64,000 nucleotides of DNA. Origin: Arthrobacter sp. CDRTa11. Lineage in GTDB: Bacteria > Actinomycetota > Actinomycetes > Actinomycetales > Micrococcaceae. The notes beneath the pieces are model-generated. The model had not been told where the DNA came from. It saw only the letters and a list, made by a program, of their open reading frames with translations, and did not search any database. Shown one piece after another: positions 35,135 to 44,854 of the stretch; position 1 is the stretch's first letter, and each line of letters starts with the position of its first letter. The stretch is taken from the NCBI RefSeq assembly GCF_026427775.1, contig NZ_CP044532.1, positions 2,046,001 through 2,110,000 of the forward strand. Direction: 5' to 3'. A program made the translations under genes and the position numbers.

Positions 35135-36550
35135 ATGCCAGTTCAATGCGACCTCAATGGCTGGTGGCCGCCCGGATGCGGACTCGTCTCGCAGGCCAAC
35201 GATGGTGTTCAGGGCGCTATCACCTCCCTCTTCGCGAACATTCTTCAAAATACTGCGTCGTGGATGTGGGCCTTCATCACAGGCGCTTTTAGTGCATCGG
35301 AGATCGACGATTCGCAGTGGACCTCCATCCGAGGCCTGACAAACTGGTGGGTCATTGTGATGATGACGCCCTTGGTCGTCGTGATGATCCTCCAACTACT
35401 TTCGGGTCTGATTAGCCAACAACCGAGGCGCCTGGTCAGGGCGCTGGTTGGCGGCGCAGCTGCGATACCCATGGTGGCCGGGGCAGTTTACGTGGTTCGT
35501 CAGCTCACACGGGTCAGCGACTCGGCGTCGACTGCACTTCTGGACTCGATGGGAACGGATCCCTATGTGGTCTTCATGCGGCTCTTTGGCTTCGAGCGTG
35601 CACCAGCCGGCTCCGACAGGGAGTGGAATGTCATCTCGCTGGCTCCAGGTACAGCGGGGGGCGCCGCTGGAGGGGTGATTGTCACTGCGATGGCCGTCAT
35701 CGTTGTATGGATTTTGGCATTTATTCTCATGTGCTCGATGATCTTCCGATCGTTCGCACTCATTGTGCTTGCCGCCGTCGCGCCAGTCGCTTTAATGCTT
35801 ATGCCGTGGGAGAAGACGAAGACGTGGGCCAGGCGCTGGTGTGAGATTGTCGTTGCCCTGTTGCTCGCGAAACCACTCGCGGCGACAGTGCTGGCAGTGG
35901 CAATCAAGCTCTTTGCGGATTCGACGTCGTTCGCCGGACTCGCCGCCGGCACTGTCGGGATGGTGCTGGCTTGTGGCGCACCGCTGATGGCCTTGAGGCT
36001 CGTCAGCTTCGCAGGCGGCGAGTTAGCGGCAGCGGCGCAAACTGCTGGTGGCGGGCACGTCCTATCACGGAGCAGTAGTGTTGCCGCCCGGCAGATAAGC
36101 CGCCAGGCAGGCGGCCGGCTTACCCTCGCCTCAATGATTGGGCGCTCGTCGGTGACGCGGCCGATCCAATCCAGCCGTGCACAGTTTCCAACGCGAGCGC
36201 TGCCGGCCGGTATGTCATTGCCGGTGTCCTCGAAGGCCCCGACGCCGTCGCTAGGGTCTGGCAGACTCGCTCCCACTTTCGACGACACGGGTCCAAGTTC
36301 CGGGATGCTTCCCCAGTCATGGGAGGCCCCTGGTTCCGGGCGTGAAGCCGCTGGAAGCCACGCCCGATCCGCATCAAGATTAGCCACCGCGGTGAGCCCA
36401 AGGAACGCGGCCGTTGATACGGAGCGGCCGCTGCCATCTCATGTTCCCGACCGCGGGAATCCGGTGCTGAACATGCCGGCGACGCCACCGCCTCCAGTCC
36501 ACCCCCAACCAAAAGTCGAACCTCCATCAGGTGGTAAATCCGATGTCTGA
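35135..36550 (+). CDS. VirB6/TrbL-like polytopic conjugation protein
   Basis: This 471-residue protein has about seven membrane helices in residues 70-300 (VIVMMTPLVVVMILQLLSGL; GVIVTAMAVIVVWILAFILMC; LIVLAAVAPVALMLMP) and a long Pro/Ser-rich cytoplasmic or wall-side tail of about 170 residues. The layout and MPWEKTKTWARRWCEIVVAL region match VirB6/TrbL proteins that form the inner-membrane channel of type IV secretion. It overlaps the next gene by 8 bp. It starts at ATG 35135, 12 bp after the VirB2-like gene. Confidence 0.8.
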   Translation: MPVQCDLNGWWPPGCGLVSQANDGVQGAITSLFANILQNTASWMWAFITGAFSASEIDDSQWTSIRGLTNWWVIVMMTPLVVVMILQLLSGLISQQPRRLVRALVGGAAAIPMVAGAVYVVRQLTRVSDSASTALLDSMGTDPYVVFMRLFGFERAPAGSDREWNVISLAPGTAGGAAGGVIVTAMAVIVVWILAFILMCSMIFRSFALIVLAAVAPVALMLMPWEKTKTWARRWCEIVVALLLAKPLAATVLAVAIKLFADSTSFAGLAAGTVGMVLACGAPLMALRLVSFAGGELAAAAQTAGGGHVLSRSSSVAARQISRQAGGRLTLASMIGRSSVTRPIQSSRAQFPTRALPAGMSLPVSSKAPTPSLGSGRLAPTFDDTGPSSGMLPQSWEAPGSGREAAGSHARSASRLATAVSPRNAAVDTERPLPSHVPDRGNPVLNMPATPPPPVHPQPKVEPPSGGKSDV

Positions 36551-38054
36551 AAGTTCACGGACTCTAGAAGCCGTCAAGTTTCCCCGGTACGAGCGTCGTG
36601 GTTTGTTCATGGGATTGAAGTGGTACCAATTGTTGCTGCTCGCGGCCGGCGTTTTTACGGGGAGTGTGGCCTCTGCCGTCGGTGGACCAGGCGGCCTGTT
36701 CACCTCCGGACCCATGTGGCTGTCGCTAATGCTTCTCGGTCTCCTGCAGTATTCGCGGATCCCCTATCCGGTCTGGGCCACACAGATCATCGTGTTTTTC
36801 TACCGCTCTGCAATCAGGCAGACCCGCTTCCTGGCACGGCCTGAAAGCGCGCTTCTTGCTGGGCGGCTAGTGCTTCCTGGCGGTCTGGGCAATCTGGAGT
36901 TCCGTCGTGCGGCTAAAGGCGAGTGCTTCATTGTGGATCCCAAGGGCAGGGAAGCGATAGCGGTGCTGCGCTGCACCACAAGGTCCTTCGCCCTCCTCGA
37001 CCCCGATGACAAGGCGTGGGCCGTACAGGCCTGGTCGCGCGTACAGGCGGGGATGGCCCAGCGGTCAAGCATCGCGAGAATCGCAGTGCAGGACTACACC
37101 GTTCCCTACCCTTCAACGGCCCTCCGTGACTTCTATGACCGCAGCGTGCAGCGGAAGTCCGACGCCGTCGGTGGGCTGACATGGGGTGAACAGGCTTACG
37201 AGGACCTCATGGCCGCCGCCGGTTCCGCCATGAGTCACGACCTTCTGGTCACGGTCGTGGTGGACACAGCAAAGGCCCGGCGCCGGATCAAGGAGTCGGG
37301 TGGCGGCCTGGCCGGTCTCGAGCGCGTGCTCCGACTGGAAGTCGAGGCCATGAGCACCTCCTTGGGAACGCACAACGTGAAGGTCGAGCAGTGGCTATCT
37401 GAGGACGGGATCCTTGACGTCGTACACGGGGCATTTGATCCTGCTGCAGTGGCAGCGCCGGTCAGTGACGTGAAGGAAGAAATGCCCGCTGCCATCCCGA
37501 ATCGCCAATCCGACGTCGATACCCAATCAAGAGCTCTGGCTGCGGGGCCAATGGCGGTCGAGGAGCACTGGACGTATGTGCGCACCGACTCTGGTTTCCA
37601 TCAGACGTTCTGGATCGCCGAGTGGCCGAGGCAAAAGGTATTCCCCGGATTCCTCCATCCGCTGATCTATGTGGGCGAGTTCCGCCACACCGTGACCCAA
37701 GTGATCCGAACCGTTCCCACGGTGGAGGCTCTGAGGGACATTCGTTCCGCCCAGGAGGCGCATGAAACTCGACGACGGATCAACACTCGCTTTGACAGGC
37801 CGCTCACCCGCGAGCAAAAAGCCGAGGAGGAAGAGGTGGCCCAAAGGGAGGAGGAGATCGTCGCCGGACATGGTGATGTCCGCCCCGCTGCCTACGTGAC
37901 TATTTCGGCCGCCACGCTCGACGATCTTGCCCGCCACAGGCAGGAACTGGAATCAGCGGCAGCAGGAGCTTTCGTTGAGCTGCGCCTGCTGGCTGGACAG
38001 CAATGGGCGGCCTACGTCGCTGGCGCATTGCCCTTTGGAAGAGGATTGCGATGA
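36543..38054 (+). CDS. SCO6880-family conjugation protein (PrgI/VirB4 N-domain type)
   Basis: This protein of about 503 residues has two membrane helices near the N-terminus (WYQLLLLAAGVFTGSVASAV; MWLSLMLLGLLQYSRIPYPVW). A large soluble domain follows (FIVDPKGREAIAVLRCTTRSFALLDPDDKAWAVQAWSRVQAGMA), in the style of SCO6880-like proteins that pair with VirB4 ATPases in actinobacteria. A charged helix near 410-450 (REQKAEEEEVAQREEEIV) is probably a coiled coil. ATG 36543 is chosen, with AGGTGG upstream; GTG 36531 is also in frame. Its stop overlaps the VirB4-like start (ATGA). Confidence 0.8.
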   Translation: MSESSRTLEAVKFPRYERRGLFMGLKWYQLLLLAAGVFTGSVASAVGGPGGLFTSGPMWLSLMLLGLLQYSRIPYPVWATQIIVFFYRSAIRQTRFLARPESALLAGRLVLPGGLGNLEFRRAAKGECFIVDPKGREAIAVLRCTTRSFALLDPDDKAWAVQAWSRVQAGMAQRSSIARIAVQDYTVPYPSTALRDFYDRSVQRKSDAVGGLTWGEQAYEDLMAAAGSAMSHDLLVTVVVDTAKARRRIKESGGGLAGLERVLRLEVEAMSTSLGTHNVKVEQWLSEDGILDVVHGAFDPAAVAAPVSDVKEEMPAAIPNRQSDVDTQSRALAAGPMAVEEHWTYVRTDSGFHQTFWIAEWPRQKVFPGFLHPLIYVGEFRHTVTQVIRTVPTVEALRDIRSAQEAHETRRRINTRFDRPLTREQKAEEEEVAQREEEIVAGHGDVRPAAYVTISAATLDDLARHRQELESAAAGAFVELRLLAGQQWAAYVAGALPFGRGLR

Positions 38055-39508
38055 CTCGAAACAAGGAAACGGTTCGCTACACGCCGTCAGGTAATCGCCA
38101 GGAGCGGAAGGAACGACGCCGGCAAGAGAGCCTCGCCAACCGTCTACCGCGGGCGTTAGCTCTGCATCGACTTATCGACCTGGCCGACGAACGGCTGGAC
38201 GCTCCTCGGCTGGGAAGTGACTGGGGGAGCCGAGAGCCCAATTCGTTGCGCGGTCCGCATCGTTTGCGACCGGCGCCACACCGCGCTTCGACCATGACAT
38301 TTGCGGCCGCCTATCCGTTCATCACCGAATCAGGCCTGGGTCACGAGGGCACGTACATCGGCACGGACGTCTTTGGCTCCGGGGCATTCTCTTACGATCC
38401 GTGGATACTCTATGACAAGGGCGTGATCAGCGGCCCCTCGATTGTCGTGATTGGCACTGTCGGCACGGGTAAGTCCATGTGCGGAAAGTCGCTGGTGGCA
38501 CGATCCATCACGCTGGGTCGTAAGGCTGCGGTCGCATCTGACCCCAAAGGCGAGTGGGGCGCCGTCGCCAAAGCCGTTGGCGGCAAAGTCATCTCGGTGG
38601 GACCAGGACGCTCCGCACGGGTCAACCCCCTCGACGAGGGACCCAGACCTAGCGCTCTTACGGAGACTCAGTGGCAGGCTGTGGTGCGTCAACGACGCCG
38701 GCATCTGCTGGTGGCCTTAGTTTCACTGATGCGGCAGGGCACGCCGCTGCGACCAGTCGAGCACACGGCCTTGGACATGGCGCTGATGGAGACTGTCGCC
38801 CAGAATTCGAATCCCACCCTGCCCATGGTGCTGGACCACCTCTTGAACCCGTCGAAGGAGACGATAGGGCTCGTCGGCAAAGACGGCGGCCTGGCTGTCA
38901 GCCACTCATTACGGCGCACCGTTTCCGGCGACTTGGAGGGCATGTTTGACGCTCCCTCGACCGTAGTCTTCGATGCAGACGCGCCGATGATGGTGATGGA
39001 TACGTCGGCCCTGATAGGTGCTTCCGAACAGGCGCTATCCCTTGCAGCGGCCTGCGGCGCCACTTGGCTGGAGGCGGCGATCACCAACCCCGACGGCGGT
39101 AAGCGGCTCGTCGTCTACGACGAAGGTTGGCGAATGCTGGCCGACCCTTACATGCTGGCCAAAATGAGCGAGCAATGGCGACTCGCACGCACTTACGGAA
39201 TCGCGAACCTGCTCATCATGCACAAGGTGGCTGACCTCAACGAGATTGGCGACAGCACCAGCGGTCACCGGCAAAAGGCCCTTGGCCTGCTTACCGAGGC
39301 GGACACCCGGATCATCTACCGGCAAAAACATGACGCCATGCGCCTGACCAAAGAAGCCCTGGGACTAACCGAGGCTGAATGCGAGCATGTGGAGAACCTT
39401 CCCAAGGGCGTTGGACTTTGGAAGGTGGGTAACCGTTCCTTCATCGTCGCGAACCGGGTCACCACTGACGAGCTGGAGGTCTTCGGCACTGACGAACGGA
39501 TGATTTGA
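38051..39508 (+). CDS. VirB4-like conjugation ATPase
   Basis: This 485-residue ATPase has Walker A GTVGTGKS (135-142) and Walker B RLVVYDEGW near residue 355. The segment KAAVASDPKGEWGAVAKAVGG is typical of VirB4/TraC proteins. It powers substrate transport and channel assembly at the membrane. The N-terminal domain of usual VirB4 proteins is short here, because that part is carried by the separate SCO6880-like protein upstream. The start (ATG 38051) overlaps the upstream stop by ATGA. The next gene starts at the following base. Confidence 0.88.
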   Translation: MTRNKETVRYTPSGNRQERKERRRQESLANRLPRALALHRLIDLADERLDAPRLGSDWGSREPNSLRGPHRLRPAPHRASTMTFAAAYPFITESGLGHEGTYIGTDVFGSGAFSYDPWILYDKGVISGPSIVVIGTVGTGKSMCGKSLVARSITLGRKAAVASDPKGEWGAVAKAVGGKVISVGPGRSARVNPLDEGPRPSALTETQWQAVVRQRRRHLLVALVSLMRQGTPLRPVEHTALDMALMETVAQNSNPTLPMVLDHLLNPSKETIGLVGKDGGLAVSHSLRRTVSGDLEGMFDAPSTVVFDADAPMMVMDTSALIGASEQALSLAAACGATWLEAAITNPDGGKRLVVYDEGWRMLADPYMLAKMSEQWRLARTYGIANLLIMHKVADLNEIGDSTSGHRQKALGLLTEADTRIIYRQKHDAMRLTKEALGLTEAECEHVENLPKGVGLWKVGNRSFIVANRVTTDELEVFGTDERMI

Positions 39509-41326
39509 GTGGGATCCATGACACGCGGGGGGAGTAGCAGTCCACTGATCACAGCCGGCCTCGTGACGATGGCCGGATACTTTTGCCTGTGCTTTCTTGT
39601 TCAGGCGTCAGCCACCCTCGTGGCGAGTTGGCGCTGCGGCGCAGGGAAGCCCTCGCCCTTCAGTCCGGCAGCCGCCGTCGGGCTTGTTATGGACCGGATT
39701 GACTGGGTGTTGCTTCAAGCGCCCAACTGCAGCGTCGGCATCGGCGATGTGTGGTGGGTGGTAGGCCCGGTTCTCGTCCTCCTCGCCGCGCTCGCGGCCG
39801 GTTCCATCCTGGGCTGGCGAAGATGGAAGCAATCCGGAGCATGGCTTCGCCAGGACATCTTGAAGCGAGACGGCATCGCAGGACGCGCCGAGATCCTTCA
39901 CGATTACGGTGCCAGAGCCGTCAGGCGACGCGGAAAGTTCACCCGGCCAGGACTTAGCAAACCCAAAATCGAAGACGTGTCATGGACGCTGGGTCGATCA
40001 CATGGAGTTACAGTCCACGTTTCTACTGAAGAATCCATGGTGATTCAAGGCGCTCCCCGTTCAGGAAAGGGCCTATATGTGGTCATTAACGCCATACTCG
40101 ACGCTCCGGGCGCCGTGGTGACGACGTCCACTCGAGCCGACAACCTGGTGGTGACCATGCTGGCGCGGGCCACGGGAGGGAGACCAGTAACAGTGTTCGA
40201 CCCGCAGGGAATGTCTGGACTGCCTTCCACACTCCGGTGGTCGCCGGTGCGCGGGTGCGAGGATCCCGACATCGCAACCCGCCGGGCGCTGGTTATCACG
40301 GCGGACACCGAGATGAAGGGTGAGAACGCGGCGTGGCAAAAGCGCTCGCTGATCGTTCTGCAATGTCTGCTGCACGCTGCTGCCTTGTCCGGGGAGGGCG
40401 TACGTGCGTTCCGCCGGTGGTCCTCGAGCCCCGTGTTGGCTCGGGAAGCCCTGGAACTGCTGAGTCGTCCTGGGGCGGCGCTGGGATGGCAGGCCGACCT
40501 CATGGGGATCCTTGAGGACGACCCGAGGAACACGTCCAATTCGTGGATCGGTGTATCGGCCGCCGTAGCGCCGCTGTCGTCGCCCAAGGTGCTGGCTGCT
40601 TTGGATCCCCATGAAGCGTCCGAGGAGTTTGATCCCAAGGCGTTTATCCGTGACTGCGGCACCCTCTATTTGATCGGCACTCGGGCTGGAGCCGCCGCGG
40701 CGGGTCCGTACCTTTCAGCACTAATCGATGACATCGACAATGCCGCCCGTGAGATGGCCTTCGTGTCACCCGGCGGCCGACTTGACCCACCCCTGTCGCT
40801 CATCCTCGACGAGATCGCCAATCTGGCCCCATGGCCTGGCTTGCCCGTCGCGCTTTCCGACGGAGGCGGTATAGGAATCTCCACGCTGGTTGTGTTGCAG
40901 TCGCTTTCGCAGGCACGTACCGGCTGGTCGATTGAGGAGGCAGCCACCATTTGGGACTCGGCCATCATCAAGGTGATTTTCGGAGGGGGTTCCGACGAAC
41001 GTGACCTTCGTTCCCTGGCCGGCCTGCTGGGGGAGAGGAGCCTCATCTTGAATACCCGTTCCTGGTCTTCCCAAGGCCGGCAGGACGGCGAGCAGATCCG
41101 GGAGAGTCCTGTTATTCGGCTCGATGAGATCCGTCGGCTGCCTGTCGGCACGGCACTCATGCTGGGCAGGCGTACACGGCCGATACTCCTGGACCTCAGG
41201 GAGTGGCACAAGCGCAGGGACGCAGCCGAGCTCGGACGATCAAAGATGGAAGTCGAACGAACGTTGGCAGATGGCCACAGGCTGCGCCAGCAGGCCGCTG
41301 AGGGGACTGATGATGAGCAGTTATGA
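39509..41326 (+). CDS. VirD4/TraG-type coupling protein
   Basis: This 605-residue protein is the coupling ATPase that links the relaxase-DNA complex to the channel. Two N-terminal membrane helices (LVTMAGYFCLCFLVQASATLVA; WWVVGPVLVLLAALAAGSILG) are followed by Walker A GAPRSGKG (near residue 180) and Walker B LSLILDEIANLAPWPGLP, with the QSLSQARTGWSIEEAATIWDSA segment of TraG/TraM-recognition domains. Translation starts at GTG 39509, immediately after the VirB4 stop, or ATG 39518. It overlaps the DUF4913-like gene at its 3' end. Confidence 0.9.
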   Translation: MGSMTRGGSSSPLITAGLVTMAGYFCLCFLVQASATLVASWRCGAGKPSPFSPAAAVGLVMDRIDWVLLQAPNCSVGIGDVWWVVGPVLVLLAALAAGSILGWRRWKQSGAWLRQDILKRDGIAGRAEILHDYGARAVRRRGKFTRPGLSKPKIEDVSWTLGRSHGVTVHVSTEESMVIQGAPRSGKGLYVVINAILDAPGAVVTTSTRADNLVVTMLARATGGRPVTVFDPQGMSGLPSTLRWSPVRGCEDPDIATRRALVITADTEMKGENAAWQKRSLIVLQCLLHAAALSGEGVRAFRRWSSSPVLAREALELLSRPGAALGWQADLMGILEDDPRNTSNSWIGVSAAVAPLSSPKVLAALDPHEASEEFDPKAFIRDCGTLYLIGTRAGAAAAGPYLSALIDDIDNAAREMAFVSPGGRLDPPLSLILDEIANLAPWPGLPVALSDGGGIGISTLVVLQSLSQARTGWSIEEAATIWDSAIIKVIFGGGSDERDLRSLAGLLGERSLILNTRSWSSQGRQDGEQIRESPVIRLDEIRRLPVGTALMLGRRTRPILLDLREWHKRRDAAELGRSKMEVERTLADGHRLRQQAAEGTDDEQL

Positions 41327-41822
41327 GGATGGCGAACGCTTTGAGATCCCATCAGCTGGAGGGGACGACGACGAGCTGACCGCGCAACTGTTCCGCTCGG
41401 CTTTCCGTCCTCAGGGCGGAGCTTCTCGCGTGACATACCGATGGCGGGACATGGACGCCCAGCAGTCTGAAAGCGCGTGGCGTGCCTTGGCAGTGTGGGT
41501 GAGGTGGTTCGTCGCCACGTACCAGCTCACGACGTCGGTGGTTCCCGATTGCTGGTGGCGTCACCCTGAAATTGTGGCTGAGCTATATGCCCTCCAGAGG
41601 GCTGAGCTCGCCTCTTACACAGCAGACGACTCCGGGTTCGGGCCGCTGGCCCTCCACGAGCGGCTGCCGCACGCCGTCGAGCGTCTCAGGACGCACTGCC
41701 GGGCGGCTGGTTGCGTTGGCCTTCAGGCGCACAAGGAACCTCCGCGACGGATTCTCTCGACGGATGATCCCGCCTTTCTGGAGTGGCAGGCAGAACCGCA
41801 CCAGCTGGGGGCTGATTTCTGA
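41310..41822 (+). CDS. DUF4913-like protein
   Basis: This 170-residue acidic protein has the pattern WRALAVWVRWFVATYQLTTSVVPDCWWRHPEIVAELYALQRAELASYTADDSGFGPLALHERLPHAV (in parts), which fits DUF4913 proteins found beside coupling proteins in actinobacterial plasmids. Function is unknown. ATG 41310 follows GAGGGG and lies inside the end of the coupling-protein gene (17-bp overlap), so it is translationally linked to it. Confidence 0.6.
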   Translation: MMSSYEDGERFEIPSAGGDDDELTAQLFRSAFRPQGGASRVTYRWRDMDAQQSESAWRALAVWVRWFVATYQLTTSVVPDCWWRHPEIVAELYALQRAELASYTADDSGFGPLALHERLPHAVERLRTHCRAAGCVGLQAHKEPPRRILSTDDPAFLEWQAEPHQLGADF

Positions 41823-41901
41823 AGTCATGCTGTTGGCGCCCCTGAGGACATGAATAGGTATCCGCCGATTGGTGGAGCTTAGAAGCGTGGAGGTGGCTGT
41901 C

Positions 41902-43062
41902 GTGGCTCCAATGTCTGAGGACGTGGGTGGTGCTTTTCCGCTCGGTCCTGCGCCAGGGCTGGACGAACTCGGCAAGACGCGGATGTCCCCCGAGGAGCGT
42001 ATCGCTGCACTGACAGAAGGGCTTCACGCACACCTTGAGCACGCTGTGGAGTCCCCGTCCCAGTGGCAGGTGCTCTTGGACGCTTCGGCAACTCTGTGGC
42101 GGTACTCGGGCGGGAACGTTGCCTTGCTCATGATGCAGATGGCTCAGCGGGGTACCGAGGAGCCCTCTCTAGTGGCCGGCTACAAGGAGTGGGAACGCCA
42201 CGGCCGGAGAGTCCTAAAGGGGGAGCACGCCTTGTGGGTGATTGCGCCTCGCACAGCTCGCGTTCAAGAGGTGGTCATGCCCGACGGCGCCCGGCAGCGC
42301 ATTCCAGTCGGCGATAGTTTGCCGCGGGGTGCTGTCGATGGTGGAAAGAAGACAATAATCACCGGTTGGCGCGGGCAGGCGGTTTTTGATGTCTCACAAA
42401 CGCAGGGCAGGCCGCTCCTGGTGCCCCGCGGGGGAACAGAAGCTGAGGCTAGTGCGCCGGAGCTATGGGAATCATTGGCCAACGTGGCTCGTCGACATGG
42501 TTTCGAACTGCATCTCTCTGACGCTCAGCACGGTCTCGCGAGCGGCTTCACTGACTTCGCACAGCATCGGATCGAGGTGGGAGCGTGGATGAACGCCGAA
42601 GACAGGGTCGCAGTCCTCGCGCATGAGCTAGGGCATGTGATGCTTCACGGCCCAGAGGACGAGACGGGCAAACTGTACGGCAGCAGCGCGAACCACCGTG
42701 GCCTTGCTGAAATCGAGGCCGAATCCGTGGCTTACACGGTTCTGCGGGCCCACGGCATTGACCGCGGTGACCAATCAGCGCTGTACCTGTTGGGATGGGC
42801 CGAAACGGTGATTCAAGTTCAGCGTGCCGCATTCGAGCAGGACATGTACAGCATGCACCCTACGTCCCGCGCGGATGTAGCGAAGTCGGTTCTCGGCCGG
42901 GTTACCGCTGCGACGAAGGGGATCCTCGAGATCACTGATCCACCAGGGTTTGGGGGGAAGGTTGCCGGCCCTGAATTGCAGCCGCAGGCTACTCCAACGG
43001 CGTCGTATGTCCGTGCCGGCCCCATTGTGAAGCCCGATGGGCCTGTGATGGCTGGCCCGTAG
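41902..43062 (+). CDS. ardC: ArdC-like antirestriction protein with zinc-peptidase domain
   Basis: This protein of about 386 residues has an ArdC N-terminal ssDNA-binding domain (SPSQWQVLLDASATLWRYSGGNVALLMMQM; GYKEWERHGRRVLKGEHALWVIAP). A C-terminal metallopeptidase domain carries HELGH (H241, H245; VLAHELGHVMLHG) and GLAEIEAESVAYTVL. ArdC-type proteins protect incoming single-stranded DNA in the recipient. The start is uncertain: GTG 41902 has GGAGG eight bases upstream; TTG 41869 and ATG 41911 are also in frame. It stands between the coupling-protein group and ssb, as expected for early-transfer genes. Confidence 0.85.
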   Translation: MAPMSEDVGGAFPLGPAPGLDELGKTRMSPEERIAALTEGLHAHLEHAVESPSQWQVLLDASATLWRYSGGNVALLMMQMAQRGTEEPSLVAGYKEWERHGRRVLKGEHALWVIAPRTARVQEVVMPDGARQRIPVGDSLPRGAVDGGKKTIITGWRGQAVFDVSQTQGRPLLVPRGGTEAEASAPELWESLANVARRHGFELHLSDAQHGLASGFTDFAQHRIEVGAWMNAEDRVAVLAHELGHVMLHGPEDETGKLYGSSANHRGLAEIEAESVAYTVLRAHGIDRGDQSALYLLGWAETVIQVQRAAFEQDMYSMHPTSRADVAKSVLGRVTAATKGILEITDPPGFGGKVAGPELQPQATPTASYVRAGPIVKPDGPVMAGP

Positions 43063-43081
43063 TCGTAACTGCAACACCCAT

Positions 43082-43100
43082 GAGCGGGAGAGGCCCGCTC
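43082..43100 (+). repeat. Hairpin upstream of ssb
   Basis: GAGCGGG (43082-43088) pairs with CCCGCTC (43094-43100) around AGAGG. It lies between ardC and ssb, seven bases before the ssb ribosome site. It may set relative expression of the two genes or be a leader structure. Confidence 0.45.
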
Positions 43101-43119
43101 GACACTGAAAGGAATGAAA

Positions 43120-43632
43120 ATGAGTACCAAGATCCCTGTAAGCATCACGGGCAACCTCGTCGCCGATCCTGAGCTCACCATTGGCGAAAGCGGCATCGCA
43201 CACGCCAAGCTGCGCGTCGCAGTGAACCAGCGAATCCAGGGAGCAGATGGCACCTGGCAAGACGGCGAGCCCGTCTTCCACAACGTTTCGGCCTTCCGCG
43301 CGCTCGCAGAGAATGTTGCCAACTCGCTTAAGAAGGGTGACCCGGTCAACGTGGCTGGCGAGCTTGAGTTTCGCGCCTACGACAAGGACGGAGAACGGCG
43401 TGAAGCACGTCGGATCATCGCGGATACCATCGGGCCGGATCTTCGATTCGGCACGGCCGTTTATCAGCGTTCGTCACGCACGACAGATGCTCGTCCTGAG
43501 CTGGAAGTTCAAGCCGGCCCTCAGACGTCAGTGGCCGGCGTTTCTTCTGCCCCTGCCTACAACGTTTCGACGAAGAATCCGGTTGTGGTGCCCCCTTTTG
43601 GCCCGGCAACGGGGAATGAGATGAGCTGGTGA
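43120..43632 (+). CDS. ssb: Single-stranded DNA-binding protein
   Basis: This 170-residue protein has an OB-fold (TKIPVSITGNLVADPELTIGESGIAHAKLRVAVNQR; VSAFRALAENVANSLKKGDPVNVAGELEFRAY). A variable tail ends with PPFGPATGNEMSW, which lacks the acidic DDIPF tip of housekeeping SSB. It would coat transferred single strands. ATG 43120 is chosen with AAAGGA six bases upstream; ATG 43114 is also in frame. It ends the rightward transfer operon. Confidence 0.92.
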   Translation: MSTKIPVSITGNLVADPELTIGESGIAHAKLRVAVNQRIQGADGTWQDGEPVFHNVSAFRALAENVANSLKKGDPVNVAGELEFRAYDKDGERREARRIIADTIGPDLRFGTAVYQRSSRTTDARPELEVQAGPQTSVAGVSSAPAYNVSTKNPVVVPPFGPATGNEMSW

Positions 43633-44854
43633 CGACCACTAAGCGGGCATTCGAGTCCGAAAACAGTAACAGGTGTACCACCGGAGTCAACGCCTGTTTT
43701 CTGGACTGCGACGCTCTGGAACACCCTTGTCGAGAGCGTATGACCTAACTAACGATGGTGCCCCGCAGTGACGACGTGCGCACCTAACTACCGGGATGGC
43801 GACGGCTGGTCACGTGGGTCTCATCGATGTCGGGCAGCCTTGCGCTGGGCACCACCTTGACCATGCGGGCTGCCGCAAGCTGTCACAACTCGATCAGCCA
43901 TCAGGACAGCCCCTGACCGCGGCACCTCGACACCGGCGAACATTGTTCTCTACATACTCGATGTATGGTGAGCTCTTTTCAGGATTGCCGGGGTGCTGCC
44001 CGTGCCGGCACAGCATCCGGGGCTCCGCCCAGGCGGTTCTCAGCAGCAGCAAGCCCAGCTCCGGCTCCCCATGAGTCAAAAGCGGCGATGCAGCTTCATC
44101 TCAACGGTCATGCTGGCGGGAACACAATGCGCCATTAGATGCTGGACTTGGACATTCCAGATCTCACTGCAGCAGTGCTGCTTCCAATCCCGTGGCCGGA
44201 TCGCTTAAGCCCTTCAGGGCTATAGGGCTTCGCAGAGCACTGGCGGAACGGGACGTCTGGGATGACAGCCCGGGGGAGACGGTCTTTGTGTCCGTCCGGG
44301 TAAGCGAGGTCGATGTGGCACGGGCGCAGCTGGCCCTCCGCGCAGATCCACCGACATGTATACCGGGTTGACCGGCCCCTGCCCGATCGCCGTCCTCGAG
44401 CTCTTTGAGGTGCTGAGAACAGTCCCGGCAAGGGAACTGGTGGGCGGCCATGGCGGCAATCGCTGCTGGGCTCCCCCGAACAGCTTCCTGGCGATGTAAT
44501 TCCTATGCCGAGTGAGGGACCAGGCGAGGTCCAGACTGCGCCGCTGCGCCCACTCCCCATGTAAGGGCGTTTAGGTGCTCTTCCATCGGTGGAGGTGCTT
44601 GTGCTTATCCACGGCGTGCTAGCCGCAACCAGCAGCGTCGGCGGCGAGGCAACCACTCTCGGGCAGTGCCTACTTAAGGTCAGCCTGGCGACCTATCGCT
44701 GACCCAATCGGCAGTCCCTGTCCTCGGTGACTCGACTAAGTTGACACGATCATCGAGAGGTGAAAATCAGTCATATACCTCAAACCATTTGGGATATAGT
44801 CCGAGCAATGGGAGCAGACTCAACCCAGACTCTCGATTGGTTGGAGGTCGCGGC
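43633..44854. other. Spacer between transfer genes and the biosynthetic cassette
   Basis: Apart from the frameshifted small gene at 44139-44371 no supported gene is seen. The rest is without clear coding character and probably is a junction of two acquired blocks. TTGACA at 44741 has no convincing -10 partner at normal spacing. Confidence 0.5.
44139..44371 (+). pseudogene. Frameshifted small conserved-looking gene
   Basis: ATG 44139 opens LDLDIPDLTAAVLLPIPWPD followed by RLSPSGL and a stop. A different frame then continues with LRRALAERDVWDDSPGET and VFVSVRVSEVDVARAQLA to a stop at 44371. Both halves have strong coding character and join with a single frameshift near 44220, giving about 75 residues. 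I do not know the family. Confidence 0.5.

Noticed and set aside
44741..44777. TTGACA as a promoter for the biosynthetic cassette
   Set aside because: The nearest TATA-like hexamer is about 25 bp away, outside normal spacing.
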